Of a stretch of DNA of 37,479 nucleotides, positions 24,046 to 30,381 are shown piece by piece; position 1 is the stretch's first letter, and each line of letters begins with the position of its first letter. This DNA comes from a virus. The stretch spans positions 1-37,479 of IMG/VR virus record IMGVR_UViG_3300024518_002631. One strand, given 5' to 3'. Under the pieces are notes generated by a model that ran no database searches, had not been told where the DNA came from, and saw only the letters and a program-made list of their open reading frames with translations. The position numbers and the translations under genes were made by a program.

Positions 24046-24626
24046 CCGTCGATTCCAAGACCTAGCTGGCGGCTTTCTTCGCTGTGCATTTTCTTATACT
24101 TGTCATGGTAAGCGATGAATCGGGGCCGCCTATTGTGCCGCTCTGTTGGGTCGTTCATCGCCCTGTTGCAAGCTGTGCAGGTCGGCCAAGTGCCCTCAAA
24201 GCTCGCGTCGCTCGTCTGGTCCATATGGTCTATCTCAATTTCAGACGGTCCAACCGGCTCATAGCAACAAGGAAACTCGTGAAGCTCGTTTGTGAGATAG
24301 GCGCAGTGGCGCTTTCTCGTTTTTTTCGTTGGTCGCTTCTTCTTGTTTCGATACGTGAAGGCGCAAAGCTTGGCCAACCTCTCGCCCTGCTCATCAGCCT
24401 TGTTAAGAAGGGCACCGAGAAAACCGTTGACCTCAGATTCTTGGTCCCTATTGGCGTGGGCTGAGATAGCCTCCTCCGCAATATCGGACAAGCTACGATC
24501 CTCGGTGGCCGCAGCTATTCGCAATCGCTTCGCTGTGGTCTTGTCGAGATAGACCGTGATTCTTTGCTTGCCTGGAGCAATCGTGTCTCCACAAAAGTCC
24601 ACGTCATGGATAACTGACTCGCTCAT
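24042..24626 (-). CDS. Ribbon-helix-helix plus HNH-like endonuclease fusion
   Basis: 194 residues, first gene after the largest intergenic gap, with an AAGGGGACC ribosome site. Residues ~18-58 (KQRITVYLDKTTAKRLRIAAATEDRSLSDIAEEAI) look like a ribbon-helix-helix DNA-binding domain: a basic strand then two helices. Residues ~105-175 contain CC at 120-121, IEIDHM at 130-135, CTACNRAMND at 150-159 and RPRFIAYHDKY, an HNH-type zinc finger nuclease core (DH plus C-X2-CN). HNH proteins next to terminase genes stimulate specific cleavage in cos-type packaging. The site-specific DNA-binding half could direct the cut. No fully equivalent protein is known to me. Confidence 0.7.
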   Translation of the reverse strand: MSESVIHDVDFCGDTIAPGKQRITVYLDKTTAKRLRIAAATEDRSLSDIAEEAISAHANRDQESEVNGFLGALLNKADEQGERLAKLCAFTYRNKKKRPTKKTRKRHCAYLTNELHEFPCCYEPVGPSEIEIDHMDQTSDASFEGTWPTCTACNRAMNDPTERHNRRPRFIAYHDKYKKMHSEESRQLGLGIDG

Positions 24627-24804
24627 CCGGTCCCCTTCACTCTCACTGTTGGCATAACTGAAGAGCCCGCGGACACCGAGAAAAACATGAACGAAAGAAA
24701 AGCGTCACGCGGGCCATCTTAGCCTACAGCATGATCGCGATTTCTCCAATAGTCCCTATATGGATCGCGCACTCGTGCAACACGGTGCAACCATCATGAG
24801 TGCA
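24627..24804 (-). other. Largest non-coding gap, possible control or packaging region
   Basis: 178 bases with no supportable gene on either strand. It holds a 7-bp inverted repeat, GCCCGCG at 24665-24671 and CGCGGGC at 24708-24714, around an A-rich spacer, and closely spaced direct repeats of GTGCAAC (24775-24792) and of ATCGCG (24734-24739 and 24763-24768). It directly precedes the RHH-HNH, methyltransferase and terminase genes, so it could be a pac/cos site, an operator for the RHH protein or the late promoter. No convincing sigma-70 promoter was found. Confidence 0.45.
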
Positions 24805-25011
24805 TTACGTACCCTCCATGTCCCTAATCGACTCGAAGGTGGCCGGAAGCATTCGCCTTATCTTGGAGCTTGGAATCCGGATGCGACCATTGATTTTCTC
24901 ATAGCCTATAATGCCCTTGCGGCACCATCGCCAGATGGTCGAGCGGTCCACGTTGCACAATGTCGCTAGCTCCTGGCAAGTGTAGACGGCTTTCAGCTTG
25001 TCCTCCGCCAT
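24805..25011 (-). CDS. Excisionase/MerR-type small DNA-binding protein
   Basis: 68 residues. YTCQELATLCNVDRSTIWRWCRKGIIGYEKINGRIRIPSSKIRRML is the winged helix-turn-helix of the HTH_17/Xis group: YT..ELA.LL.V...TI.RW...G.I...K..GR.RI....I...L. These proteins bind DNA as recombination directionality factors or small repressors. No integrase is present here, so a regulatory role is more likely, perhaps at the adjacent 178-base gap. It overlaps the preceding gene by 19 bases and is the last gene before that gap. Confidence 0.75.
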   Translation of the reverse strand: MAEDKLKAVYTCQELATLCNVDRSTIWRWCRKGIIGYEKINGRIRIPSSKIRRMLPATFESIRDMEGT

Positions 25012-25484
25012 GCCGCCGACGCCTCACTCAATAGCGCATCCGCCTCGTCTCCGAAGCGAGCCGCCGCGTCCTTGTCCACCTTGGCCGTGACCACTACCCA
25101 TCGCTCGAAGGATAGCCCGCTGGCCCGCTTCTTGTCTTGCGCTTTCCGATATGCCGCCCGGACGGACGGCAAGAGCAGGACGACACAAGCGAGCCGGTCA
25201 AAGGCCGCCTCTAGCCCTCTGGGGCGCGTTTGCACGTAGGCAGCCATCAGCGCGCGGCTGAGCCGCTGCGGGAGCTTAGCGAGCCTGCTACGGACCTTGT
25301 TGGCCACTCTGACGCGGGCCAGTGACTCGTCCGAGTAAGTGTCGCCGGAGGGCGCCCGGCTAGAAGGGGGGATTTCACCGGTCGCCCTGCCGACAACGAT
25401 GGAGAAGCTGCTGCGAAGCAGCTCGCCGCTCCACTCTAAGCAATACCACCTTAGAAGCTGCTCGTCAGCCGGGTTAAGCCTCAC
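24993..25484 (-). CDS. Hypothetical helical protein, possible late regulator
   Basis: 163 residues with a GTG start that overlaps the endonuclease stop (GTGA). It begins ADEQLLRWYCLEWSGELL and includes VRSRLAKLPQRLSRALMAAYVQTRPRGLEAAFDRLACVVLLLP; the last part is charged and helical. The LAKLP-X-R-X-X-X-A-L-X-X-X-Y stretch is reminiscent of sigma region-4-like helices in Q-type antiterminators, which occupy this position just before late genes, but the match is weak. No catalytic motif. Function unresolved. Confidence 0.55.
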   Translation of the reverse strand: MRLNPADEQLLRWYCLEWSGELLRSSFSIVVGRATGEIPPSSRAPSGDTYSDESLARVRVANKVRSRLAKLPQRLSRALMAAYVQTRPRGLEAAFDRLACVVLLLPSVRAAYRKAQDKKRASGLSFERWVVVTAKVDKDAAARFGDEADALLSEASAAWRRTS

Positions 25485-25822
25485 CGCCGCATTAGCTCCC
25501 AGAGCTGGCCGACAAGCTCAGCCAAGTCCGATAGCCTTAGCGTCACCATCCATTCGCCGCGGTCCTCTTTCGTACAAGCTATTGGAATCAGCTTCCGCTC
25601 CCCGCAGGCTTCGTCCGATTGACGGAAGGCCGCCATAATCCGCGGCGCCTTGCCTCGCTTAACCTCGCACCAAAACCACGGCATGATGACGTCAGGCTCA
25701 TCGTCTCCAGCCCTGGCCTGCCAGCCTCGCCGGATGCTCTCGCCCTTGAAGGCTTGCGCCATGATGGCGACCACCTCTCGCTCTCCTCGCTTGCCCTTGT
25801 TTCGAGAATGCGCCCCGCTCAT
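25481..25822 (-). CDS. PD-(D/E)XK endonuclease / Holliday junction resolvase-like
   Basis: 113 residues from ATG 25822 (ATGA overlap with the gene upstream; codons before it lie in that gene). The order NKGKRGEREVVAIMAQAF, ARAGDDEPDVIMPWFWCEVKRGK, RQSDEACGERKLIPIACTKEDRGEWMVTLRLSDL matches the small Hjc-like/phage PDDEXK nuclease layout: Glu18 in a basic N-terminal helix, then D-V-I-X-P...W-C-E-V-K-R-G with the catalytic Asp, Glu and Lys. It probably resolves branched DNA during replication or packaging. It lies with SSB, loader and recombination genes. Confidence 0.75.
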   Translation of the reverse strand: MSGAHSRNKGKRGEREVVAIMAQAFKGESIRRGWQARAGDDEPDVIMPWFWCEVKRGKAPRIMAAFRQSDEACGERKLIPIACTKEDRGEWMVTLRLSDLAELVGQLWELMRR

Positions 25823-25974
25823 AGCGTCCACGGCAAGTGTAGAAGGGCGAGCGCAGCATAGACCGCAATGCCTGTAACGATTCCGTCAAACGTGCAGCAT
25901 CTGTCATGAATTGTTAGGTCAATGCCCGGCGCGAAGCCGAAGCGTCCCGACATGCCGAAGTCCTCATCTATCAC
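25819..25974 (-). CDS. Small hydrophobic protein, GTG start
   Basis: 51 residues, too short for a usual cut-off. It begins with GTG 25974 inside the stop of the DnaC-like gene (GTGA) and ends with TGA inside the ATG of the endonuclease gene (ATGA). This double overlap is the reason to accept it. The protein reads MIDEDFGMSGRFGF, a short polar middle with CC, then GIVTGIAVYAALALLHLPWTL, one probable membrane segment at the C-terminus. Not recognised; may be a small membrane peptide or a translational coupler. Confidence 0.6.
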   Translation of the reverse strand: MIDEDFGMSGRFGFAPGIDLTIHDRCCTFDGIVTGIAVYAALALLHLPWTL

Positions 25975-26639
25975 GATGCGCCTCCCAGCTCGATGACCTC
26001 AGCCTCTAGCATCCGGCGCGCAATACCTTCACCATAGCGGTTATTAATTTGCGGCCAAGTCATCGCCGTGGTGATAACTGTCGGCTGGCTGTCGTTATAG
26101 CGTGCCGAGATGATGCGCGATATTTCCGAGATGCCGCGCTCTCCGCGCTCCGTGCCAAGGTCATCGATGCAAAGCCAAGACGCTGAGAGCGCAAGCTCTG
26201 CCGATCGGCACTCTTCCCACGGAGCGCACCTAGCAATTTCGTTGCTGAGGTCAGACGCCACGAAGAACCACGCCGACTTGCCGACGGACCATGACAGCTC
26301 ATCGCCATGCCAGGCCCTCATAAGAATCTCTCGCATCGTCACGGCTGCCAGCGTTGTCTTGCCTACTCCAGTCGAGCCGCAAGCGATGAAGCTGCCGAGC
26401 AGTCTATAGGCGTCCGGGTCCAGAAAGTCTCGTACCTTCTCGATGGCCGGCGCTCGCTCGATGGCGCTCGCGATGTCGAGACCCCTATATCGGCTTGGCA
26501 CTCTCGCTCCAGTGACCGTTAGCTGGTCACGCCGGTGCTGCATCTTGCTTTTCTCAAGGTCTGTCTCTTGGCGCACTGCTTCAGCCTTACCGTCAACCAC
26601 CAAATTCATATGTCTTATTAAACCGTCTGCCTTATTCAT
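25971..26639 (-). CDS. dnaC: DnaC-like helicase loader ATPase
   Basis: 222 residues, the usual length for phage DnaC/DnaI-type loaders. Walker A is GSTGVGKTT at 88-96, Walker B SWLCIDDLG at 154-162, and a sensor/arginine-finger region TVITTAMTWPQINNRYGEGIARRM follows. The N-terminal part has VPSRYRGLDI, equivalent to the IP.R....F... motif that precedes the ATPase core. It would load the host DnaB helicase at the phage origin. It overlaps the replication protein gene by 8 bases, with a strong AAGGGGA site before its ATG. Phage initiator plus DnaC loader is the lambda/P22-type replication strategy, unlike transposing Mu. Confidence 0.87.
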   Translation of the reverse strand: MNKADGLIRHMNLVVDGKAEAVRQETDLEKSKMQHRRDQLTVTGARVPSRYRGLDIASAIERAPAIEKVRDFLDPDAYRLLGSFIACGSTGVGKTTLAAVTMREILMRAWHGDELSWSVGKSAWFFVASDLSNEIARCAPWEECRSAELALSASWLCIDDLGTERGERGISEISRIISARYNDSQPTVITTAMTWPQINNRYGEGIARRMLEAEVIELGGAS

Positions 26640-27546
26640 TCGCTGTCCCCTTCATTCCTAGTTGTCTTCTCATAATGTCGGCATCTCCAGAACGGGCGCC
26701 GCCAATTTGCACCACTCTCGCATTTGGTTTCGCGTCCGCTTTCGCTTCAGCCTTATTGATCCATTCTTCCGCTGCCGTGTCGCTCTTGACCACAAACTTC
26801 AGCTCAAACAGACCTTTTTCACGATACCAAGGATCGATAAATAGCCGGTCAATCCCGCTCATCAGCTCCTCGGCAGTGAACTCCTTGAGCCTTGTTTCGA
26901 TTTTCTTCTTCATGCCGCTAGTGAGCCGGCGTTTCTTGTTCACCTCCTTGTCATACTTGTCCGCGTAGTGACCCCAAACCCGATCGACATTTTCAGCCAC
27001 GAGCTTTGCTTTCCTCAAGAGCGTCTCTTTCGTTTCACGTGAAACAGTTTCGCGATCCTTCTTATGATCATGATCATGGTAATGGTTATGGTTATGATCA
27101 TATTCGGGTAACAACCCGTCCAATGGTTTGGCGAAGTGTTCGCCCAACTGTTGGCAGAACTGTTTAATGTTGCGTATTGCTTCGCTTTTAAGCTCGCACT
27201 CTGGCAATTCGTTGAGCCCAATCACCCAGCTTTTAACGGTGTTTGGGTTCCTTGGCGGGTCGTGTTTAACGGCTTTGGCCAGGTAAATTAAGCCCCATTC
27301 AGCGTCGTATTCGATGCCCATAAGGTCTATTAACTCTCCCCAAGCCTTGTCGAATTGCTTATCCTGGAGCCCGGTGCTCTTCTTTAGCGCCTCTGGCCAA
27401 GCTTGAAACAGGCCGGGGATCCGTCCCCGCTCCAGTGGAGCGAGGAGACGGAACCACAAAAGCTTGCCCGCAATCGATAGTCGCCGCACCTTGCTGTCGT
27501 TCCAGACTCGGCAATTGACGCGGCTATATCTTGAGCTATTTTTCAT
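26632..27546 (-). CDS. Phage replication initiator / replisome organiser
   Basis: 304 residues if started at ATG 27546, which has GGAGAG nine bases upstream; an upstream ATG at 27573 lacks such a site. The N-terminal domain (NCRVWNDSKVRRLSIAGKLLWFRLLAPLERGRIPGLFQAWPEAL, then WGELIDLMGIEYDAEWGLIYLAKAV and NPNTVKSWV) has the winged-helix pattern of initiators of the O/replisome-organiser type. A low-complexity linker (YDHNHNHYHDHDHKKD) and VSRETKET lie in the middle, and the C-terminal part (YADKYDKEVNKKRRLTSGMKKKIETRLKEFT, then LFELKFVVKSDTAAEEWI) is a helical domain resembling primosome or loader-binding regions. Its coding DNA holds a parS-like palindrome and a hexamer array. Confidence 0.78.
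   Translation of the reverse strand: MKNSSRYSRVNCRVWNDSKVRRLSIAGKLLWFRLLAPLERGRIPGLFQAWPEALKKSTGLQDKQFDKAWGELIDLMGIEYDAEWGLIYLAKAVKHDPPRNPNTVKSWVIGLNELPECELKSEAIRNIKQFCQQLGEHFAKPLDGLLPEYDHNHNHYHDHDHKKDRETVSRETKETLLRKAKLVAENVDRVWGHYADKYDKEVNKKRRLTSGMKKKIETRLKEFTAEELMSGIDRLFIDPWYREKGLFELKFVVKSDTAAEEWINKAEAKADAKPNARVVQIGGARSGDADIMRRQLGMKGTANE
27031..27046 (+). promoter_or_regulatory. parS-like site, 15 of 16 match to chromosomal parS
   Basis: The sequence CGTTTCACGTGAAACA differs from the widely conserved chromosomal parS TGTTTCACGTGAAACA only in the first base. The central 14 bases are a perfect palindrome. It lies inside the replication-initiator gene, encoding Val-Ser-Arg-Glu-Thr, 15 bases from the hexamer array. 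ParB of many bacteria loads at this sequence. Whether it is bound is untested. Confidence 0.55.
27061..27102 (+). repeat. Hexamer array with GATC sites, possible origin
   Basis: Seven consecutive hexamers, mostly of the form NTNATG (cttatg, atcatg, atcatg, gtaatg, gttatg, gttatg, atcata), lie in phase within the initiator gene and encode the His/Asn/Asp linker. Three GATC sites fall in the array and a fourth at 27054-27057. The AT-rich block is unlike the surrounding GC-rich coding DNA. Lambda carries its origin as repeats inside the O gene, so this may be the phage origin; a metal-binding His-rich linker is the alternative. Confidence 0.5.
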
Positions 27547-27591
27547 CCTGTATAGCTCTCCAGCTTTCGCCATCTGGCGGAGCGCCCGCGG

Positions 27592-27954
27592 CTAGAACAT
27601 AGGGACATCGTCCATCCCTCCGTCGTCTTGCGCCTCGTCAATGCTTCGCTCTTCAGCGAGCACGGCGAAGGAATTGAACTCGAGGCACACTGTCCACTCG
27701 CCAGTTTTCTTGTCCTTGTTCGACCCTTGCTTGCCGCTAAACAGGACGCGATCGCCTTTCTTGATTTGTCTCGACGCTCCGTCAGCCGCTGAGCGGTAGC
27801 CGCGGACGAACAGATATTTTGTGCGGCCTGCTATATGGCTTTCGATGTTGGCCCAGAAGTAGGAGCCCATCTCCTCCTTTTCTGGGAAGTAGCCGCAACC
27901 GTTCACCATGCCGGATTGGTTCCAGCTTGAAATGTCATTATTTGAATCGTTCAT
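27592..27954 (-). CDS. ssb: Single-stranded DNA-binding protein
   Basis: 120 residues. The body has the phage-SSB pattern (SYFWANIESHIAGRTKYLFVRGY, GASRQIKKGDRVLFSGKQGSNKDKKTGEWTVCLEFNSFAVL), where K-KGD-V-F-G and a strand pair follow. The last residues GGMDDVPMF match the acidic C-terminal tip (DD.PF-like) by which SSBs bind partner proteins. GGAGAG lies close before the ATG. It sits between the initiator and the recombination genes, as expected for a replication/repair module. Confidence 0.87.
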   Translation of the reverse strand: MNDSNNDISSWNQSGMVNGCGYFPEKEEMGSYFWANIESHIAGRTKYLFVRGYRSAADGASRQIKKGDRVLFSGKQGSNKDKKTGEWTVCLEFNSFAVLAEERSIDEAQDDGGMDDVPMF

Positions 27955-28105
27955 GTTTTCTCTCCAGTTTGCTTTTAATGTTTTCTAGTTCTTCGGTGTT
28001 AAGGAATGTCAGCCAAAAGATTATCGAATTGATGAGCCGGCCTTTCGATGGCGCGGAGACTGCGGGAGCCTTCAGCGCCTTGGCTCGTGGGACGCTGCTG
28101 CTCAC
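27938..28105 (-). CDS. Small helical protein, GTG start, overlaps ssb
   Basis: 55 residues: the GTG at 28105 overlaps the stop of the exonuclease (GTGA) and the end overlaps the ssb start by 17 bases, so the otherwise empty 147-base interval is filled. The sequence is SSSVPRAKALKAPAV, a basic Ser/Ala start, then RLINSIIFWLTFLNTEELENIKSKLERKHERFK, a hydrophobic helix and a charged coil. Not recognised. The overlap pattern matches other genes here, but GTG and length leave doubt. Confidence 0.5.
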   Translation of the reverse strand: MSSSVPRAKALKAPAVSAPSKGRLINSIIFWLTFLNTEELENIKSKLERKHERFK

Positions 28106-29376
28106 TTGCGCCACCCATAACGGGTCGTTGTCGTTTCGACAATGCCTCCAGCGTCAGAGATGGCTTTCATTATCTCCGCTTCCCTTTCTTTGCCAAGCCC
28201 CTTTAGTGCTGACCGGTTTAGTTTTCGCGGAGCCAACTCATCAAGCTCGCCGTCGTCCGCAGTCAATTCGGTCAGCATCACCATACCGCTTTCGGTGAGC
28301 CCAGAAAAGCGCGGACTTTCTTTTGCTTCCCACTTCTTGTCGTCCTCTTCTCGTGTGATTTCATTGTCCGCGGAGTATTCTTTCAAGCTTGACTCCAGCT
28401 CCTTGATTAGTTTTTTGACGCCAGGCAGGAAGGCGATCGCCTTGAGCGCTTGCGCGTTGTTGGTTACTTCCGCCAGCTCGGCCCCGGGCTCAATGATGAC
28501 CGGCTTCTTGCTAATCGTGGCGAGCGCTTGCCCTTGAGCCGGACAGACTCGGCGGTAGCTACACCAGTTCTTTGTGCAGTGCTCGCCAACGACGGGCGGC
28601 CAGTAGCCCGAAGCAATTCGTCCGGCCATCTTGCAGAGCTTGACCGCTGCCGCTTCGATTTCTTCGTCGCTGTAGGTCCAGCCGTCCACCTCGATGCTGC
28701 CGTCCTCGCCAACAAACCAAAGCTCGAAGCGGATAGGGTCCGGTGCTTCTCCGCGGCGCACTTGCGCCGTCTGGTGCGTCCCGTATCGAATCGCGCAAGC
28801 TGCCGATAGTCCCTGCATATTGTGGCGCGCCGGCGTGACGTTCTCGCGGCGTCCCGTCTTGCCGTCCACGTTTACGATCGTCCCGCCGTCAAACTCTGGC
28901 CAGGCTTCGAGGTCCGTTGTTAGCGCAATGTCACCGCCATCGACCTCCTCATAGTTTCTATGGCCGCCCGCGTCCGCCTCGTACCCTGTAAAGCCAACCG
29001 TCGGGTTTCCGTATGGGCTGAAGGCTCGTTTCTTTTCAAGCTTCAGATTGTAGTCGTCCGCTGGAAATTCCTCGGCAACCTTGTCCGCGAATGCTCGCGC
29101 CCTAAGCTCGACATTTTCAAGGTCAAACTCCAGGCCGAATGGAATAACGTCGGCCACTTCAAGCTCGTTGATTAGCTCGCCAATATCCGGCAGAAGCGCC
29201 GGGCGATACGTTAACATCTGCTCCCATCGTCCGTGAATTAGCGTCCCTCTGTGAGCCGGAAAGCCAACGGTGCGATCGGGCTCTTGCCAAGGCTCGCCCG
29301 CTTCCGCTGCCGCTTCGGGCGCTCCGCATTCGCTGACGCGCTGAGTTGTACTGCCAGAGCATAGCGGGCCGCTCAT
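28102..29376 (-). CDS. PD-(D/E)XK exonuclease with Cys cluster (RecB/Cas4/AddB-like)
   Basis: 424 residues. HGRWEQML at 48-55 supplies the first conserved His-region of RecB-type nucleases, GGTIVNVDGKTGRR around 164-177 holds the catalytic Asp171 and Lys173, and HNMQGL at 185-190 supplies the conserved Gln. Three late Cys (267, 272, 278; CTKNWCSYRRVC) plus an early Cys (6 or 17) match the four-Cys iron-sulfur staple of AddB/Cas4-type nucleases. It overlaps the ERF gene by 4 bases, so it is probably the end-resecting partner of ERF in phage recombination. The C-terminal ~120 residues are helical and of unknown role. Confidence 0.82.
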   Translation of the reverse strand: MSGPLCSGSTTQRVSECGAPEAAAEAGEPWQEPDRTVGFPAHRGTLIHGRWEQMLTYRPALLPDIGELINELEVADVIPFGLEFDLENVELRARAFADKVAEEFPADDYNLKLEKKRAFSPYGNPTVGFTGYEADAGGHRNYEEVDGGDIALTTDLEAWPEFDGGTIVNVDGKTGRRENVTPARHNMQGLSAACAIRYGTHQTAQVRRGEAPDPIRFELWFVGEDGSIEVDGWTYSDEEIEAAAVKLCKMAGRIASGYWPPVVGEHCTKNWCSYRRVCPAQGQALATISKKPVIIEPGAELAEVTNNAQALKAIAFLPGVKKLIKELESSLKEYSADNEITREEDDKKWEAKESPRFSGLTESGMVMLTELTADDGELDELAPRKLNRSALKGLGKEREAEIMKAISDAGGIVETTTTRYGWRK

Positions 29377-30077
29377 GATTTGCTCTCCTTTGCTTTTCGT
29401 GCGCCGTCTTTCGCGCTAGCGATTGCGATTTCAAGCGGGTCATCGGCCAAGTCGATTCGCTCGTCGGCTCGCTCGTGGGCCGCTTGCAGCTTTCGCCGGC
29501 TTTCATCGTGGCACTTCTTCCAGATTGCCGTAACGCAATCCTTGGCGATCGCGATGTCGTCTAGTGTCTTGGCGTCCGCGTATAGGCCAAGAATCCGGCT
29601 AACCTCTGCGGCTGTTTCCTTTGTTATGAGCTGGTGTTTTTTCTTTGTGCTCTTTGGTGACCGAGCTTGCGACTCGCCGTCGTCGTCTTCTTCTCCAGCG
29701 ATGGCGAGGAGCGAGCAAAGTCCCTGCCGCTTCGCGTAGGTCAACCCGCTGCCAAAGTCCTGCGAGCCTGGCCGAGTTGTTATGATTGGCACGCTAGACT
29801 GAACCCATTGCCCGCTGCTGTGGGTTACCCGCGTTACCACTTCGTAAGAGCGGACCGGCTGAGTCAGCGTCATACCGTGAGCATTGAGCGCGGGCTTTGC
29901 TGCTCGATACATCTCACCGAGTGAAGCGTATTTGGTCTTGAAGTGCGGGTTTGTCTTGTCGAACTTTGGACTCCCCATTTCGGATTGCGCCTTGACTAGC
30001 TGTGGCATAATCTTGTCAACCTTGGCCGACGTTAGCGGGAGAAATCCCCCTTCTTCGCTTTCTTCGATGTCGTTCAT
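29373..30077 (-). CDS. erf: ERF-family single-strand annealing protein
   Basis: 234 residues. NPHFKTKYASLGEMYRAAKPALNAHGMTLTQPVRSYEVVTRVTHSSGQWVQSSVPI, then PGSQDFGSGLTYAKRQGLCSLLAIAGEEDDDG are the two canonical ERF segments: N..F..KYA.L......KP.L...G......, and Q..GS..TYA+RY.L...L.I..+.DDDG. The C-terminal half is helical and charged (ILGLYADAKTLDDIAIAKDCVTAIWKKC, RKLQAAHERADERI). ERF forms rings on single strands and anneals complements. With the exonuclease downstream it forms a Red-like recombination pair. Short AG-rich leader, no strong Shine-Dalgarno. Confidence 0.88.
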   Translation of the reverse strand: MNDIEESEEGGFLPLTSAKVDKIMPQLVKAQSEMGSPKFDKTNPHFKTKYASLGEMYRAAKPALNAHGMTLTQPVRSYEVVTRVTHSSGQWVQSSVPIITTRPGSQDFGSGLTYAKRQGLCSLLAIAGEEDDDGESQARSPKSTKKKHQLITKETAAEVSRILGLYADAKTLDDIAIAKDCVTAIWKKCHDESRRKLQAAHERADERIDLADDPLEIAIASAKDGARKAKESKS

Positions 30078-30096
30078 GTTTTTCTCTTTCTGTTTT

Positions 30097-30288
30097 CTAT
30101 TGGATGAGGTCAGCGGGCGAGCAGTTTAGCGCGATAACAAGCCGCCGGAAAAGTTTCAAGCTAGGCTCGCTCGCTCCCGTTTCCCACTTGCTGACGTGTT
30201 GTCGTGAGATGTCTAGCCGCTCGGCCAACTGCTCTTGCGTCAGCTTGGCTCGGGCTCGCTCGGTTTTTAATTTCTCTTTCAGTCCCAT
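30097..30288 (-). CDS. XRE/Cro-type helix-turn-helix regulator
   Basis: 63 residues forming a whole Cro/CI-like domain: LKEKLKTERARAKLTQEQLAERLDISRQHVSKWETGASEPSLKLFRRLVIALNCSPADLI. TQEQLAERLDISRQHVSKWE is a textbook HTH with WE.G...P....L...A. GAGGACACCGA precedes the ATG. As it lacks a C-terminal dimer or autocleavage domain, it is closer to Cro than to a LexA-type CI. It is first in the ERF-exonuclease-ssb run and may govern the early operon. The operator was not identified. Confidence 0.85.
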   Translation of the reverse strand: MGLKEKLKTERARAKLTQEQLAERLDISRQHVSKWETGASEPSLKLFRRLVIALNCSPADLIQ

Positions 30289-30309
30289 TCGGTGTCCTCT
30301 TGTTTTTTG

Positions 30310-30381
30310 TTACAGGCAAACGGCCACCAAAGCCGCCGCTAAAATTGCGCCCGCTAGGGCGTCGAAGAGATAGCGCTTCAT
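30310..30381 (-). CDS. 23-residue single-pass membrane peptide
   Basis: MKRYLFDALAGAILAAALVAVCL, i.e. a positive start and one hydrophobic helix. The ATG overlaps the preceding stop (ATGA at 30378-30381), the same coupling seen throughout the genome, which argues against chance. No ribosome site is needed if it is coupled. It may be a small membrane toxin, a lysis modulator or a superinfection factor; nothing more can be said. Confidence 0.5.
   Translation of the reverse strand: MKRYLFDALAGAILAAALVAVCL

Noticed and set aside
23474-24118. 214-codon plus-strand frame rich in Ser/Ala
   Set aside because: It lies antisense to the ParB-methyltransferase, which has clear catalytic motifs; Ser/Ala-rich composition is usual for a shadow of GC-rich coding DNA.
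24720-24800. Sigma-70 promoter using TTGCAC on the minus strand
   Set aside because: The only -10-like sequences sit at wrong spacing (14 or more than 20 bases), so no promoter is called.
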